Source: Shewanella sp. Arc9-LZ
GTDB taxonomy: Bacteria; Pseudomonadota; Gammaproteobacteria; Enterobacterales; Shewanellaceae
Assembly (NCBI RefSeq): GCF_010092445.1
Contig: NZ_CP048031.1
Coordinates: 1,426,001 to 1,490,000, forward strand
Length of the DNA: 64,000 nucleotides
Reading direction: 5' to 3'
The notes beneath the pieces are model-generated. The model was not told the origin of the DNA. It did not search any database and was given only the letters and a program-made list of their open reading frames with translations. A program made the translations under genes and the position numbers. Every line of letters starts with the position of its first letter. Position 1 is the stretch's first letter. This document shows positions 1 to 8,717 of the stretch, piece after piece.

Positions 1-102
1 AATCCTGAAAATAATGGTACTGAGATACCTGGTCAGCTACAAAACTACGATTTATTCCCAGCGGTGAAAGCGATAGTAGCTCAAGTGAGTTATTCGTTTT
101 AA
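1..102 (+). CDS. C-terminal end of an upstream protein, possibly an outer-membrane protein
   Basis: An open frame enters from the left edge and stops with TAA at 100-102, giving 33 residues that end in Val-Ser-Tyr-Ser-Phe. A terminal phenylalanine after alternating hydrophobic residues is the usual end of an outer-membrane beta-barrel. In Shewanella, ApbE genes often lie next to a DUF3570 barrel protein, so that family is my best guess, but only the tail is visible. The next gene starts about 56 bases downstream on the same strand, so the two may be co-transcribed. Identity is inference; that this is coding is likely from the clean frame. Confidence 0.5.
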   Translation, partial: NPENNGTEIPGQLQNYDLFPAVKAIVAQVSYSF

Positions 103-158
103 GATGAATGTATCATCAATAAACAGAGTAGTTTAACTTGCTTGAACCACTAACAACA

Positions 159-1055
159 ATGTCAAAAGCCCCAAAAGTGATGAGCTTACAGCCTCGTCCT
201 TGGGGCTTTTTAGGTTCATTTAATGCTATGGCTAGCCCATGTGAATTATTAATGGCAGTTGATGACGAGTATATTGCGAGGCAAATGCTGACTATTGCTT
301 ATGACGAAGCAAAGCGTATAGAACATAAATTCAGCCGTTTTATTGAAGCTAACGTGGTGTGGCAGTTAAATCATGCCCAAGGTGAAACGACCCCAATTGA
401 TGCCGAGACAGTGCATTTATTGCAATTTGCTCAACAATGTTTTCAATTAAGTGAATCAGCATTTGATATCAGTGCCTGTCCATTAATGGCGTTATGGCGT
501 TTTGATGGTAACCATCGTGTGCCGTTACAAACGGATATTGATGCCGCTTTGCTTAAGGTGGGTTTTGATCGCATTGCATTGACGGATAAGACCGTCTGTA
601 TGCCTGCAGACATGAGTGTCGACTTTGGCGGTATCGGTAAGGAATATGCGGTGGATCGCACTGCACAAATATTAGCGAGTCGTTGGCCAAAGCAATCGGT
701 ATTAGTCAACTTTGGTGGTGATATTGCTTGCCCGATCACCAAAAGCGATGGCTGGCAGGTGGGGATTGAAAACCCTCATAAGCTTGATAACGCTGCGGCA
801 CTGTTAACCATTCGCCAGGGGGCGTTAGCCACTAGCGGCACTACTCGGCGCTATATAGAGGTGGACGGTAAACGTTATGGGCATATTATTAATCCTAAAA
901 AGGGTTACCCTGTAGAGCAAGCGCCATTATCGGTCACTGTGCTGGCGCCCAATTGTGTTATGGCAGGAATGTTGGCCACAATGTCGATGCTAAAAGGAGC
1001 TGATGCTGAAGGTTTTTTACAGCAACAAGGTGTCGATTTTAAGGTGTTTCGTTAA
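159..1055 (+). CDS. apbE: FAD:protein FMN transferase (ApbE family)
   Basis: Predicted ApbE-type flavin transferase, which uses FAD to attach FMN to a Ser/Thr of a target protein. Family hallmarks are visible: the N-terminal Phe-Asn-Ala-Met-Ala-Ser-Pro-Cys segment, a central Val-Asp-Phe-Gly-Gly-Ile-Gly-Lys-Glu motif, Val-Asn-Phe-Gly-Gly-Asp, and a late Ala-Thr-Ser-Gly followed by His-Ile-Ile-Asn-Pro, the metal and flavin binding signature. There is no clear signal peptide or lipobox, unlike many ApbE lipoproteins, so it may act in the cytoplasm. The frame is open from a TTG at 138; I prefer ATG 159, though no start has a strong Shine-Dalgarno. The response regulator begins 16 bases after the stop, suggesting one operon whose output may be flavinylation-dependent redox chemistry. 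Confidence 0.85.
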   Translation: MSKAPKVMSLQPRPWGFLGSFNAMASPCELLMAVDDEYIARQMLTIAYDEAKRIEHKFSRFIEANVVWQLNHAQGETTPIDAETVHLLQFAQQCFQLSESAFDISACPLMALWRFDGNHRVPLQTDIDAALLKVGFDRIALTDKTVCMPADMSVDFGGIGKEYAVDRTAQILASRWPKQSVLVNFGGDIACPITKSDGWQVGIENPHKLDNAAALLTIRQGALATSGTTRRYIEVDGKRYGHIINPKKGYPVEQAPLSVTVLAPNCVMAGMLATMSMLKGADAEGFLQQQGVDFKVFR

Positions 1056-1071
1056 TGAATAAGGGTACTGA

Positions 1072-1731
1072 ATGCGGGTGTTATTAGTAGAAGATAATAA
1101 GTTGTTAGCACAAGGCATCGTAATGAGCTTAGCTAAATCAGGTATTCAGGTCGATCATTTAGCATCATATAATCAAGCCCAAATCGCCTTAGGAAATGAA
1201 GATTTTAGCGCCATTATTCTCGATTTAAGTTTACCCGACGGCAATGGTGCAGACTTATTAAAACAGTGGCGTAAAAATGGTATCTCATTACCTATTATTG
1301 TATTAACAGCCAACACTGATTTCGACACCCGCTTAATGTGTTTAGATATTGGTGCCGATGATTATTTAAGTAAGCCTTTTGATGTGAGGGAATTAATTGC
1401 TAGGCTTAAGGCGATTATTCGACGCCAACATGGCCTAGATAATAACCAATTTAGCTATGGTGCTCTCAACATCGACTTTGCCCGTTGTGAAGTGCATTTT
1501 CGCGATGTGTTAGTGTCGCTTTCACGCCGTGAATATCAATTGTTACTCGAATTTGCTCAATCAGCAGGTCGCGTATTAACCCGTAATCAACTTGAACAGC
1601 TAACTTATGGCTGGGATGAAGTGGGCAGCAACTCGATTGAAGTGCATATTCATCATCTACGTAAAAAAACGGCCACTGAGCTGATCAAAACCGTGCGCGG
1701 TATAGGCTATATTTTAACTGAAACGGTATAG
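1072..1731 (+). CDS. OmpR-family response regulator
   Basis: Two-component response regulator of 219 residues. The receiver domain (about 1-120) has the acidic pair near residue 8, phospho-acceptor Asp51 in Ile-Leu-Asp-Leu-Ser-Leu-Pro-Asp, Thr79 and Lys101 in Ser-Lys-Pro-Phe. A winged-helix OmpR/PhoB DNA-binding domain follows (about 125-217), ending in the typical Val-Arg-Gly-Ile-Gly-Tyr wing. AAGGG lies 7 bases before ATG 1072, which supports this start. The sensor kinase gene follows after 86 bases and is the presumed partner; ApbE precedes it. It resembles QseB/TctD-like regulators, but target genes cannot be read from the sequence. Confidence 0.92.
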   Translation: MRVLLVEDNKLLAQGIVMSLAKSGIQVDHLASYNQAQIALGNEDFSAIILDLSLPDGNGADLLKQWRKNGISLPIIVLTANTDFDTRLMCLDIGADDYLSKPFDVRELIARLKAIIRRQHGLDNNQFSYGALNIDFARCEVHFRDVLVSLSRREYQLLLEFAQSAGRVLTRNQLEQLTYGWDEVGSNSIEVHIHHLRKKTATELIKTVRGIGYILTETV

Positions 1732-1817
1732 CTTTATTATGAGCTAGATAGGGTAGATGAAGTAAATGCTGGGCAGCCAAACAGCGACTTAATTACACTT
1801 AATACAATAAGGATATT

Positions 1818-3221
1818 ATGTTTTCATTACGATTATTATTAAGTTTGATTATGCTGGTGGGGATTGTTCTTACGGTAACTTTTTCGAGCATACTCAGTAC
1901 GCGTGATGCTATGCATGAAGTCGAAGAATTGTTTGATGCGCAGATGGTGCAAACCGCCAAAATGTTGGAACAGTTTTATGTCGAACATTTAACAGAAGCT
2001 CAACTGGCACAATTGCTCCAGCAGCCAAGTTTGTTCCATGTTGCGGATTCAAAAATAGAAACCTTTGCTGATCAATCTAATCCTGTCACCTTGTCTTATG
2101 AGCATAAATTATCATTTCAATTACTGTCCCGCTCGGGGCAGTTACTCGCGTATTCTGATAGTTCTGGCGAGCAACAACTAACCAATTTCATCCAAGGCTA
2201 TGACACTCGTAGCATCGATAATGAGTTATGGCATGTGTACAGCTTTTTCTCATCGTCGCATCAGGTATGGATTGTAACCGCACAGCGTGATGATGTTCGA
2301 CGAGAGATCGTGTCATTAATTATCAGCAACACTTGGCGCTCGCCGTTAATCATTACTCCCATTATGATGTTTTTCATGTTGTTGTTAACTTATTACTTAT
2401 TTAAACCGGTTAAGTTATTAGAACGTCATTTAGATAACCGCTCAGCCCAAGACCTAACTCCTATCAATTTCACTTTACCGAAGGAGTTAGCATCAACGCA
2501 AAAAGCCCTTAACGGCTTCTTGCTGCGCATTAGCGAGACGATGATCCGTGAACGTCGTTTTAGTGCCGATGCCGCCCATGAACTTAAAACGCCATTAGCG
2601 ATTATTAAGTTACACAGCGATGGCTTAAGCGATGTATTGTCTAGCCAAATGCCACAAATTCAGCAGGCAACGTTGCCATATATAGAAGCCATAGGCGAGG
2701 GTGTAAACCGCATTAGCCATACAGTGGAGCAGCTGTTGTTGTTATCACGAGTGGATGCGATAGAGGCGTTAAATAAAACCGATTGTAAGCTACAAGATAT
2801 TATTGAGAATGTGATAAATCAGCTAGTACACGTCATTGCCGATTACGAGTGGTATATCGTTGTTCCTAAAGATATGAACATTAATGCCGATCCGTTTTAC
2901 ATCGAATTAGTACTGAAAAATATTATCGAAAATGCCTGTAAATACAGTCCTAAAGAATCCTTAATAACCATTAAGGTTACTCAGGACGAGCAACAGACAA
3001 AAATTTATGTGCTTGATCAAGGCCGGGGTATGTCAGATGAGGAAATCAGCTTAGCCAAAAACCGCTTTTATCGTGTTGATGAAAACGCTTCACATGGTGC
3101 GGGTTTAGGCTTATCAATTTGTCAGCATATTATCAGTTTACATCATGGTGAATTGACTTTTAGCCGAGTAGAACCTCATGGCTTAAATGTCTGTATTGTA
3201 TTACCCCATGCTCAGGTTTAG
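1818..3221 (+). CDS. Membrane sensor histidine kinase
   Basis: Sensor kinase of 467 residues pairing with the regulator upstream. A transmembrane helix at about 5-25, a periplasmic sensor region of about 145 residues, and a second helix at about 175-196 lead into a short HAMP-like linker. The HisKA dimerisation domain carries the phospho-accepting His254 in Ala-Ala-His-Glu-Leu-Lys-Thr-Pro-Leu. The ATP-binding domain has an N box (Asn-Ile-Ile-Glu-Asn-Ala-Cys-Lys-Tyr), a G1 box (Asp-Gln-Gly-Arg-Gly) and a G2 box (Gly-Ala-Gly-Leu-Gly-Leu). AAGGA precedes ATG 1818. The architecture fits TctE/QseC-type kinases; the signal is unknown. A bidirectional terminator follows. Confidence 0.92.
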   Translation: MFSLRLLLSLIMLVGIVLTVTFSSILSTRDAMHEVEELFDAQMVQTAKMLEQFYVEHLTEAQLAQLLQQPSLFHVADSKIETFADQSNPVTLSYEHKLSFQLLSRSGQLLAYSDSSGEQQLTNFIQGYDTRSIDNELWHVYSFFSSSHQVWIVTAQRDDVRREIVSLIISNTWRSPLIITPIMMFFMLLLTYYLFKPVKLLERHLDNRSAQDLTPINFTLPKELASTQKALNGFLLRISETMIRERRFSADAAHELKTPLAIIKLHSDGLSDVLSSQMPQIQQATLPYIEAIGEGVNRISHTVEQLLLLSRVDAIEALNKTDCKLQDIIENVINQLVHVIADYEWYIVVPKDMNINADPFYIELVLKNIIENACKYSPKESLITIKVTQDEQQTKIYVLDQGRGMSDEEISLAKNRFYRVDENASHGAGLGLSICQHIISLHHGELTFSRVEPHGLNVCIVLPHAQV

Positions 3222-3256
3222 CGTGAATACTGGCAATTTTATTGATTTTATATAGA

Positions 3257-3300
3257 CAAAAAACAACATGAGAGACAAGACCTACTCATGTTGTTTTTTG
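3257..3300. terminator. Bidirectional terminator between convergent genes
   Basis: A near-perfect hairpin: an A-rich arm with AACAACATGAG pairs with CTCATGTTGTT around a 12-base loop, with A and T tracts outside each arm. It sits between the sensor kinase stop and the convergent DUF3300 gene, so it can end transcription from both sides. Confidence 0.85.
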
Positions 3301-3327
3301 TTGTAGTTCGCGGCTTTTTTTTACTGT

Positions 3328-4848
3328 TTACTGTCTTTCTCTTGACGGTTTTTCTCTTGAAGGCCCGGTGTCTCTCGATTGGCTTGCACGGCGTGATGAT
3401 GCATTATCACGTTGCTGACTCATTGATCGCGAAGCTTGCTGAGGCGTGGATCGAGTTGTTTCGCGAACTTGCTGCTTTTGTGGTTCACTCCTGCGTATTT
3501 GTTTCACTTGCTGTTGTGGATTGCGCATCGCGTTAACTTGCGGCTGGCGCGATGTTTCAACTCGAGTGTTACGTTGAGCTTGTTGTAATTCTTGATTGCG
3601 CGGCTTGCTTGTTATGTTCGCCACTGGTTTTGTCTCATACTTAGGCTTAGTTTGGGCCACATCGCGTTGGCGACTGTAGTTTGACTTCATCGGCTCACCT
3701 TTGCGCTCAAATGATTTTACTTGTGCTGCTGGTTGACGTTGCTGGCTTAACTCGCGTTTTAGCTGGCTACTTTTGTGCTCAATCGGCTCATTGCGGCCTA
3801 CACTTCTTAACGTTGATTTGTCACTACGCTTATCCTGCTTGCTGCTATGGTTTATGTCTTTACGCTGATCATTCACCTTGGTGGAATAATGACGAGGTTC
3901 ATTGGCTTGCTGGCGTTTGGCTTCGCGTGAATAACTTACCTGCTTGTTACGTTTCTCATAATGGCCATTATAACGTTTGCTGATCACTTGGCTGTGGTAA
4001 GCCACACCTTTGCGATGCTTAGGTTTATGTTGCCAATGTTGGGCACCATGGCTGTAGCTTATTTTTCGTGGTGTGTAGTAACGGTAGTTTTGACGTACTG
4101 GTACCGCAATTACACGGCGATCATGCCAATGAAAACCACTAAAAAAGAAGTTAAAGCTAATACGTACTCCGCTATCCCAGTAAATAGCACTGTGGTTAGG
4201 GCGATAATGTACATAAGCAGGTGCATTCCAATAAACCGGTGGATAACGATTCCAGCGCCAGTTGCCATAAACGATACGGCTGTCGTAATAAGGCACGTAA
4301 ACAATTTCTGGGCGAACTGATTCAATAATAATCCGGCGCTCAACCCGCGACACTTTTACTTGCTCAAGGTCGGCTAAGTTGTTGGCTTCATCAGCTTGTT
4401 GTCTTAATGATTGAATGGTGTCTAGCATGCGGCCTTCATCTTGCAAAAAGGCATCGCCTACGCTTTGAGTCCACGCTAAATCATCATTTAAACGCTGCAA
4501 TACATTGGGAAATGCTACCAATGCTTTCACGCTTGGGTCCCAGTCTTGCGACTCTACCTCGGTCATAATTTGGTTGGTGTCGCGGTTACCTTGGTTTGAT
4601 AACCAGCGTTTGGCTTGGACAATTTCTAATGGGTACGTTGACGCAATTAATATGTGGGTTAATAAACTGTCTGGATATAGCGCTATTGGCGCGAGCATTT
4701 GTGCCAACTCAGCATCACTCACCACATCATCTTCTGCTGTATAAGTGTATGAATTAGTTGGTTGCGCCGCGTGTACATTGGTTAATGGCATACAGACCAA
4801 GGCTAAGGCGAGCAATGCCTTAGCGGGTACGTGAATGGCTTTTTTCAT
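3328..4848 (-). CDS. DUF3300 domain-containing exported protein
   Basis: Exported protein of about 506 residues. It begins with a Sec signal peptide (Lys-Lys-Ala-Ile, hydrophobic core, Val-His-Ala-Ala cleavage site). The DUF3300 domain spans roughly residues 40-230, with the family segment Leu-Ala-Pro-Ile-Ala-Leu-Tyr-Pro-Asp-Ser-Leu and a Val-Pro-Tyr-Tyr-Asp motif near its end. The C-terminal half is low-complexity, very rich in Arg, Gln, Ser and Lys, and looks disordered. The frame opens further upstream, but ATG 4848 is preceded by GGAGA at good spacing and starts the signal peptide directly. Function is unknown; a periplasmic or envelope location is inferred. Confidence 0.85.
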   Translation of the reverse strand: MKKAIHVPAKALLALALVCMPLTNVHAAQPTNSYTYTAEDDVVSDAELAQMLAPIALYPDSLLTHILIASTYPLEIVQAKRWLSNQGNRDTNQIMTEVESQDWDPSVKALVAFPNVLQRLNDDLAWTQSVGDAFLQDEGRMLDTIQSLRQQADEANNLADLEQVKVSRVERRIIIESVRPEIVYVPYYDSRIVYGNWRWNRYPPVYWNAPAYVHYRPNHSAIYWDSGVRISFNFFFSGFHWHDRRVIAVPVRQNYRYYTPRKISYSHGAQHWQHKPKHRKGVAYHSQVISKRYNGHYEKRNKQVSYSREAKRQQANEPRHYSTKVNDQRKDINHSSKQDKRSDKSTLRSVGRNEPIEHKSSQLKRELSQQRQPAAQVKSFERKGEPMKSNYSRQRDVAQTKPKYETKPVANITSKPRNQELQQAQRNTRVETSRQPQVNAMRNPQQQVKQIRRSEPQKQQVRETTRSTPQQASRSMSQQRDNASSRRASQSRDTGPSREKPSRERQ

Positions 4849-5027
4849 GTTATCTCCAGCGTCATTGATGACTGTTAGGTTCATCATAACGGGCCGAAGA
4901 TGAACATAAGCTGAAAGCTCATAACGGAAGTTAATAAGCTAGAACTATGCGAGAGGAGTAAGCAAGAGCAATAAGCTAGATAGATAAACTAAACAAATAG
5001 TATATAACGGCAATCTAAAGCAGGCGT

Positions 5028-6356
5028 TTATTGTTGGAAAGTAAACTCAAATTGAGCGCCACCCAATGATGCCGATTGGCCAACAGTAAGTTTACCGTGA
5101 TAACTGTCGACAAGGTCTCTAACGATTGCCAGTCCGATCCCGTGGCCTTGAGTGTAAGTGTCTGCACGGATCCCCCGTTCAAAAATATGTTGCTGTTTAT
5201 CTTTCGGAATACCTTCTCCATCATCTTCAATTGTCATGCACAGCTGACTATCTTGCTGTGTAAGGGTTAATGTCACTTTTGTTTTCGCGGCTTTGCAGGC
5301 ATTGTCGAGCACATTACCAAGCATTTCTGTTAAGTCTGCTTCATCGCCTTTAAAGCGGGCTTGTTCGTTGGGGTGATACTCAATGGTGAGGTTTTGATGT
5401 TGGTATATCTTACTTAAGGTTCTGACTAATTTAACGGCAATACTGTCAACATTAACCCCTAAGTGCCAAGCACTGCCAGCCGCGCTTTGTGCCCGCTTTA
5501 GTTGGTAAGCAATAATTTGGTTTATACGGTTAATTTGTTCCATCGAGGCGTCGCTTAAATCAGCTTGAGTTTGGATTACCGCTAAAGGTGTTTTTAAACT
5601 GTGGGCTAAATCGGCTAACGCATTACGGTAGCGTTTACGTTGATTTTGTTCGGTTTGTAATAAGGTGTTTAACTGTTGCGCTACTTTTTGCAATTCCACA
5701 GGGTAGCGGGTACTGAGTTGCATTGATGTGCCTTGTTCTACCGCACTGAGTTCTTGGCTAAATTGGCCTAAAGGTTTTAGGGTCCATAGCAACCAGCTGA
5801 GCTGTACAATAACCAATAAGGCGGTTAACACTAGCAACCAAGTCCATAAGGTGTTAGAAAACTTTTGGATTTGTTGTAGGTATTCTTGTTGGTTTTTTAT
5901 AATGTGCAGCGTCATGGTAAAAGGCTGTTCGCTGGTGGCAAAACTCACGCTAAAACTGTATATCAACTGTGGCTTGTCATTAATCAATATCGAGTCGAAG
6001 GTACTTCTACCGGTTACGGGCTTGGGTAAGTTAATCGGGGTGTTGAGGCCGAGAAATGAGTTTGAGGTCCACAGTAGCTGATTATCTTTGGTGGTGATTA
6101 ACGCATAAAGCCCTGAACCAATCACATTGAATTGGTTTTCAAGTAAATGAGACGGCATTTGTAATTGGTTATCTTCCACTTCTGCCATGGCTAAAACAGA
6201 GTAAACATAGGCTTTTAACTGGTTTTTTGCCGCGACATTAATTTGGGTTTCAAAGGCGTTATTAACGGTTATGCCGATAATGGGCAATAATACCAAAATC
6301 AGTAATAACGCACTGATCACAATGCGGACTTTAAGCGAGCTGAGTAGTTTACGCAT
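5028..6356 (-). CDS. PhoQ-like sensor histidine kinase
   Basis: Sensor kinase of 442 residues. One transmembrane helix at about 11-31, a periplasmic sensor domain of about 140 residues and a second helix at about 172-192 lead into a HAMP-like linker. His252 lies in Asp-Leu-Ala-His-Ser-Leu-Lys-Thr-Pro-Leu, the His-Ser-Leu-Lys variant typical of PhoQ rather than His-Glu-Leu-Lys. The ATPase domain shows Asn-Val-Leu-Asp-Asn-Ala-Cys-Lys-Ala, Asp-Asp-Gly-Glu-Gly and Gly-His-Gly-Ile-Gly-Leu. The start overlaps the regulator stop by 8 bases, so the two are translationally coupled. Whether it senses Mg2+ or peptides as in enterobacteria cannot be told. Confidence 0.9.
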   Translation of the reverse strand: MRKLLSSLKVRIVISALLLILVLLPIIGITVNNAFETQINVAAKNQLKAYVYSVLAMAEVEDNQLQMPSHLLENQFNVIGSGLYALITTKDNQLLWTSNSFLGLNTPINLPKPVTGRSTFDSILINDKPQLIYSFSVSFATSEQPFTMTLHIIKNQQEYLQQIQKFSNTLWTWLLVLTALLVIVQLSWLLWTLKPLGQFSQELSAVEQGTSMQLSTRYPVELQKVAQQLNTLLQTEQNQRKRYRNALADLAHSLKTPLAVIQTQADLSDASMEQINRINQIIAYQLKRAQSAAGSAWHLGVNVDSIAVKLVRTLSKIYQHQNLTIEYHPNEQARFKGDEADLTEMLGNVLDNACKAAKTKVTLTLTQQDSQLCMTIEDDGEGIPKDKQQHIFERGIRADTYTQGHGIGLAIVRDLVDSYHGKLTVGQSASLGGAQFEFTFQQ

Positions 6357-7032
6357 CAGGGTCTAATTGACGCAGTCGGTAGCCCTGACCACGCAGTGTT
6401 TCAATTAATTGATATTGATTGTCGGGGTCGAGTTTTTTACGTAAACGACGGATAAACACTTCAATCACGTTGGAGTCTAAATCAAAATCCTGATCATAAA
6501 TGTGTTCAATTAAACTGCTTTTGGAATGTACCGACCCTGGGTGCAGCATCAGGTATTCAAATAGTTTGTACTCAGAACCACTAAGGTTAATTATTTGCAG
6601 GCTCTTTTTAATTTCTAAACTGCGGGTATTAATGCTAAAGGGACCATTTTGAATCACTGGACTGGCTTTACCTGCGGAGCGGCGAATTAATGCATTAATT
6701 CGTGCGACAAGTTCTTCAAGCTGAAACGGCTTACTCAAGTAATCGTCTGCGCCGGCATCTAAACCGACCACTTTATCTTGCCAACTGTCTCGAGCGGTTA
6801 AAATAATGATCGGGTAGCTAATGTCTTGCTCACGTAACTTACTGATTAATGATAAGCCATCAAGCTTAGGCAAACCGACGTCGATAATGGCGACATCGTA
6901 TTGATATTCTTGAGCTTGAAATAAGCCTTCTTCACCATCGCTGGCGACATCAACAGTATATTGCGCGTCGATAAGGTGCTGTTTGATGTTTGCTTGTAGG
7001 GCTAAATCGTCTTCGACCAGTAATAATCTCAT
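6349..7032 (-). CDS. OmpR-family response regulator (PhoP-like)
   Basis: Response regulator of 227 residues in the same operon as the PhoQ-like kinase. The receiver domain has Asp51 in Ile-Ile-Asp-Val-Gly-Leu-Pro and Lys101 in Ser-Lys-Pro-Phe; the winged helix ends with Thr-Leu-Arg-Gly-Gln-Gly-Tyr-Arg-Leu. Its spacing and sequence style match PhoP/QseB proteins. The PepSY gene lies only 3 bases upstream, so PepSY protein, regulator and kinase form one minus-strand operon, a layout common in Shewanella and Vibrio. Target genes are not evident. Confidence 0.92.
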   Translation of the reverse strand: MRLLLVEDDLALQANIKQHLIDAQYTVDVASDGEEGLFQAQEYQYDVAIIDVGLPKLDGLSLISKLREQDISYPIIILTARDSWQDKVVGLDAGADDYLSKPFQLEELVARINALIRRSAGKASPVIQNGPFSINTRSLEIKKSLQIINLSGSEYKLFEYLMLHPGSVHSKSSLIEHIYDQDFDLDSNVIEVFIRRLRKKLDPDNQYQLIETLRGQGYRLRQLDPDA

Positions 7033-7035
7033 GAG

Positions 7036-7392
7036 CTAGTTCCTTGTAACCGAGCCATTGGTGGCATCGACTAACACATAAAAAATGACTCCATCATTGG
7101 TGAGTAATTTAATTCGATAACCAGGATGTCCATTGACGTTAGCTGATTGCACTTTTAATACTTTACCTGAATAACTTCGTTGTGCCATTTGTACAGCTTG
7201 TTGAGCGCTATTAACCACCAGATTACTGTTCTGCTGGTTATTGTTTTGACGATTATTATTGGGGCCAGGGGAGAACTGAGCACCTGCTGATGAATGTAAT
7301 GCAGTAGCATAGGACGGCACCGAGCACGCTAGTGAAAGTACCGCTAACATCAGGCCTAACATGGTGGCATTTACGTTGAGCATACGCTGCAT
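7036..7392 (-). CDS. Small exported PepSY domain protein
   Basis: A 118-residue secreted or periplasmic protein. A signal peptide (Leu-rich core, cleavage near Ser-Tyr-Ala-Thr-Ala) is followed by an Asn/Gln-rich spacer at about 45-58 and a PepSY-type domain to the end, with the pattern Ala-Val-Gln-Met-Ala through Gly-Tyr-Arg-Ile-Lys-Leu-Leu and Val-Asp-Ala-Thr-Asn-Gly. ATG 7392 has GGGAA about 6 bases upstream; an internal ATG at 7383 is possible. As first gene of the two-component operon it may modulate the kinase or be autoregulated by it; that is inference. Confidence 0.8.
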   Translation of the reverse strand: MQRMLNVNATMLGLMLAVLSLACSVPSYATALHSSAGAQFSPGPNNNRQNNNQQNSNLVVNSAQQAVQMAQRSYSGKVLKVQSANVNGHPGYRIKLLTNDGVIFYVLVDATNGSVTRN

Positions 7393-7733
7393 ATTGTGTT
7401 CCCTAATAACCTCATTATTGCCAGTGTAAAAGATCCCTTTCTATATAGAAACATCTACTTAATCTTATTGAGTAAATTGCCGTAAGCGAAACATAAACGC
7501 CCGTAAGATATCAGTAAATGCCAATGTATCGATGATTTGACTTGGCAGTATAAGGGGTAGCAGATGAACATTAACTGAATGGTTTACGTCTATGGGACGT
7601 TTTCGCGGTATTGATTTATAACAGTGGCACTAAAGGTTAGCGATATCGGAAGTCTACCTTATTACTATGTTCAGCTTACGTTCATTTTGATTAGGGTTAA
7701 ATGGCCTCAATATCAAGACTGTGAGGAACTAAC
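7393..7733. other. Divergent intergenic region with a 14-bp palindrome
   Basis: Control region between the PepSY operon (minus) and the surface-protein gene (plus). It contains a perfect palindrome TTTCTATATAGAAA at 7438-7451, about 46 bases before the PepSY start. CCGTAAG also occurs twice, at 7480-7486 and 7501-7507, starting 21 bases (two helical turns) apart. Either could bind the PhoP-like regulator, but neither matches a consensus I can name with confidence. I see no gene here. Confidence 0.4.
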
Positions 7734-8615
7734 ATGAAACATAATACTGCCAAGACAGCCAATCTATCGACAATTAATACCCAGCTAAAATGGGGCGTAA
7801 GTTTATGTGTTGCCAGTGCACTCTGGTTAAGTTCGCCAACAGTACAAGGCGCCGAGCGGATCTCTGAACAAGCTTTTGGTACATACAGTCAAGCAAGAGT
7901 CATCAATCCGCAAACGCCAGAAACTGAAGCGAATAAGCAGGCTAGGGTGATCGCTTTACATGAGCAAGCTAAGTTGCAAAGTACTGTAGCAACCCTGAAT
8001 AAAAAAGTCACCCGTGAACAAGTGATGGCTAAAAATCAAAAAGCTGCTGCGACAACGGCCAACCAGCAACAACGAGCGTTGGCGCAGCAAAATCAAGTTG
8101 TTTATTACGACTTTTCTTTCTACGGTGCAGATTCAAGTTTATTTGATGACTATGATTATGATGGTTTTTATCAAACCTTTAGTGTGACCTTTGATGCTGA
8201 TATTACCAGCAGTGCGGGCGACATTCAGGCTGATGTATTTGCCGAGTTATATTTAAGCCAAGATGGTGGGCCGTGGATCCATTATTACTCAACAGACGTA
8301 TTCACCCTCCACGCAGATTCTAGTAATGATGATTACGAAGTGCTCACTACGTTAGCCAGTGGTTATCAAGCCGATCACTATGATGTGTTGATCGATTTAT
8401 ATGAGCTAGGTTATGCCGATCCGGTTGCGACAATAAGTAGTGATGAGTCGAATGCCTTGTACGCGTTGCCACTTGAAAGTAGCGACCGTGATGCGGTTTA
8501 TGTGGAAGAAATTTATATTGAAACTGAACATTCAGGCGGGGCGTTATCTTGGTTAAGTATTGGCTTACTCGCCGGAGTGATTGGGTTTCGTCGACGTTTG
8601 ATTAATAAAATATAA
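7734..8615 (+). CDS. Choice-of-anchor H-like surface protein with GlyGly-CTERM-like tail
   Basis: Exported protein of 293 residues. A long signal peptide ends near Val-Gln-Gly-Ala. Residues 50-115 are charged and Gln/Lys-rich, probably coiled coil. A beta-rich domain at about 120-255 carries many Asp and Tyr residues. The C-terminus has Ser-Gly-Gly-Ala, a hydrophobic helix and a Arg-Arg-Arg cluster, the three-part plan of a GlyGly-CTERM/rhombosortase sorting tag. It resembles the choice-of-anchor H family of Shewanella. GAGGAA lies 6 bases before ATG 7734. Processing by a rhombosortase and export by type II secretion are inferred from the tag; function is unknown. Confidence 0.7.
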   Translation: MKHNTAKTANLSTINTQLKWGVSLCVASALWLSSPTVQGAERISEQAFGTYSQARVINPQTPETEANKQARVIALHEQAKLQSTVATLNKKVTREQVMAKNQKAAATTANQQQRALAQQNQVVYYDFSFYGADSSLFDDYDYDGFYQTFSVTFDADITSSAGDIQADVFAELYLSQDGGPWIHYYSTDVFTLHADSSNDDYEVLTTLASGYQADHYDVLIDLYELGYADPVATISSDESNALYALPLESSDRDAVYVEEIYIETEHSGGALSWLSIGLLAGVIGFRRRLINKI

Positions 8616-8682
8616 CGTAAAATTTATGCTTATGTACCTTAGATCTACGTTAGAATGACGATTTTTGATTTTGTCAGTTTTT

Positions 8683-8703
8683 ACTTATCCATATGGGATA
8701 AGT
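8683..8703. promoter_or_regulatory. Perfect 8-bp dyad just before the OmpA lipoprotein gene
   Basis: ACTTATCC and GGATAAGT form perfect arms around the pentamer ATATG. The dyad ends 5 bases before the AGGAG ribosome site of the next gene, so it could be an operator or, in RNA, a hairpin limiting translation. It lacks a T tract and is not a terminator. Confidence 0.45.
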
Positions 8704-8717
8704 AGTTAGGAGTGTGT

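Noticed and set aside
443..742. 99-codon minus-strand frame opposite apbE
   Set aside because: Lies fully within apbE, which has clear family motifs; no ribosome site.
3681..3983. 100-codon plus-strand frame opposite the DUF3300 gene
   Set aside because: Shadow of the low-complexity, Arg/Gln-rich coding strand; no independent signals.
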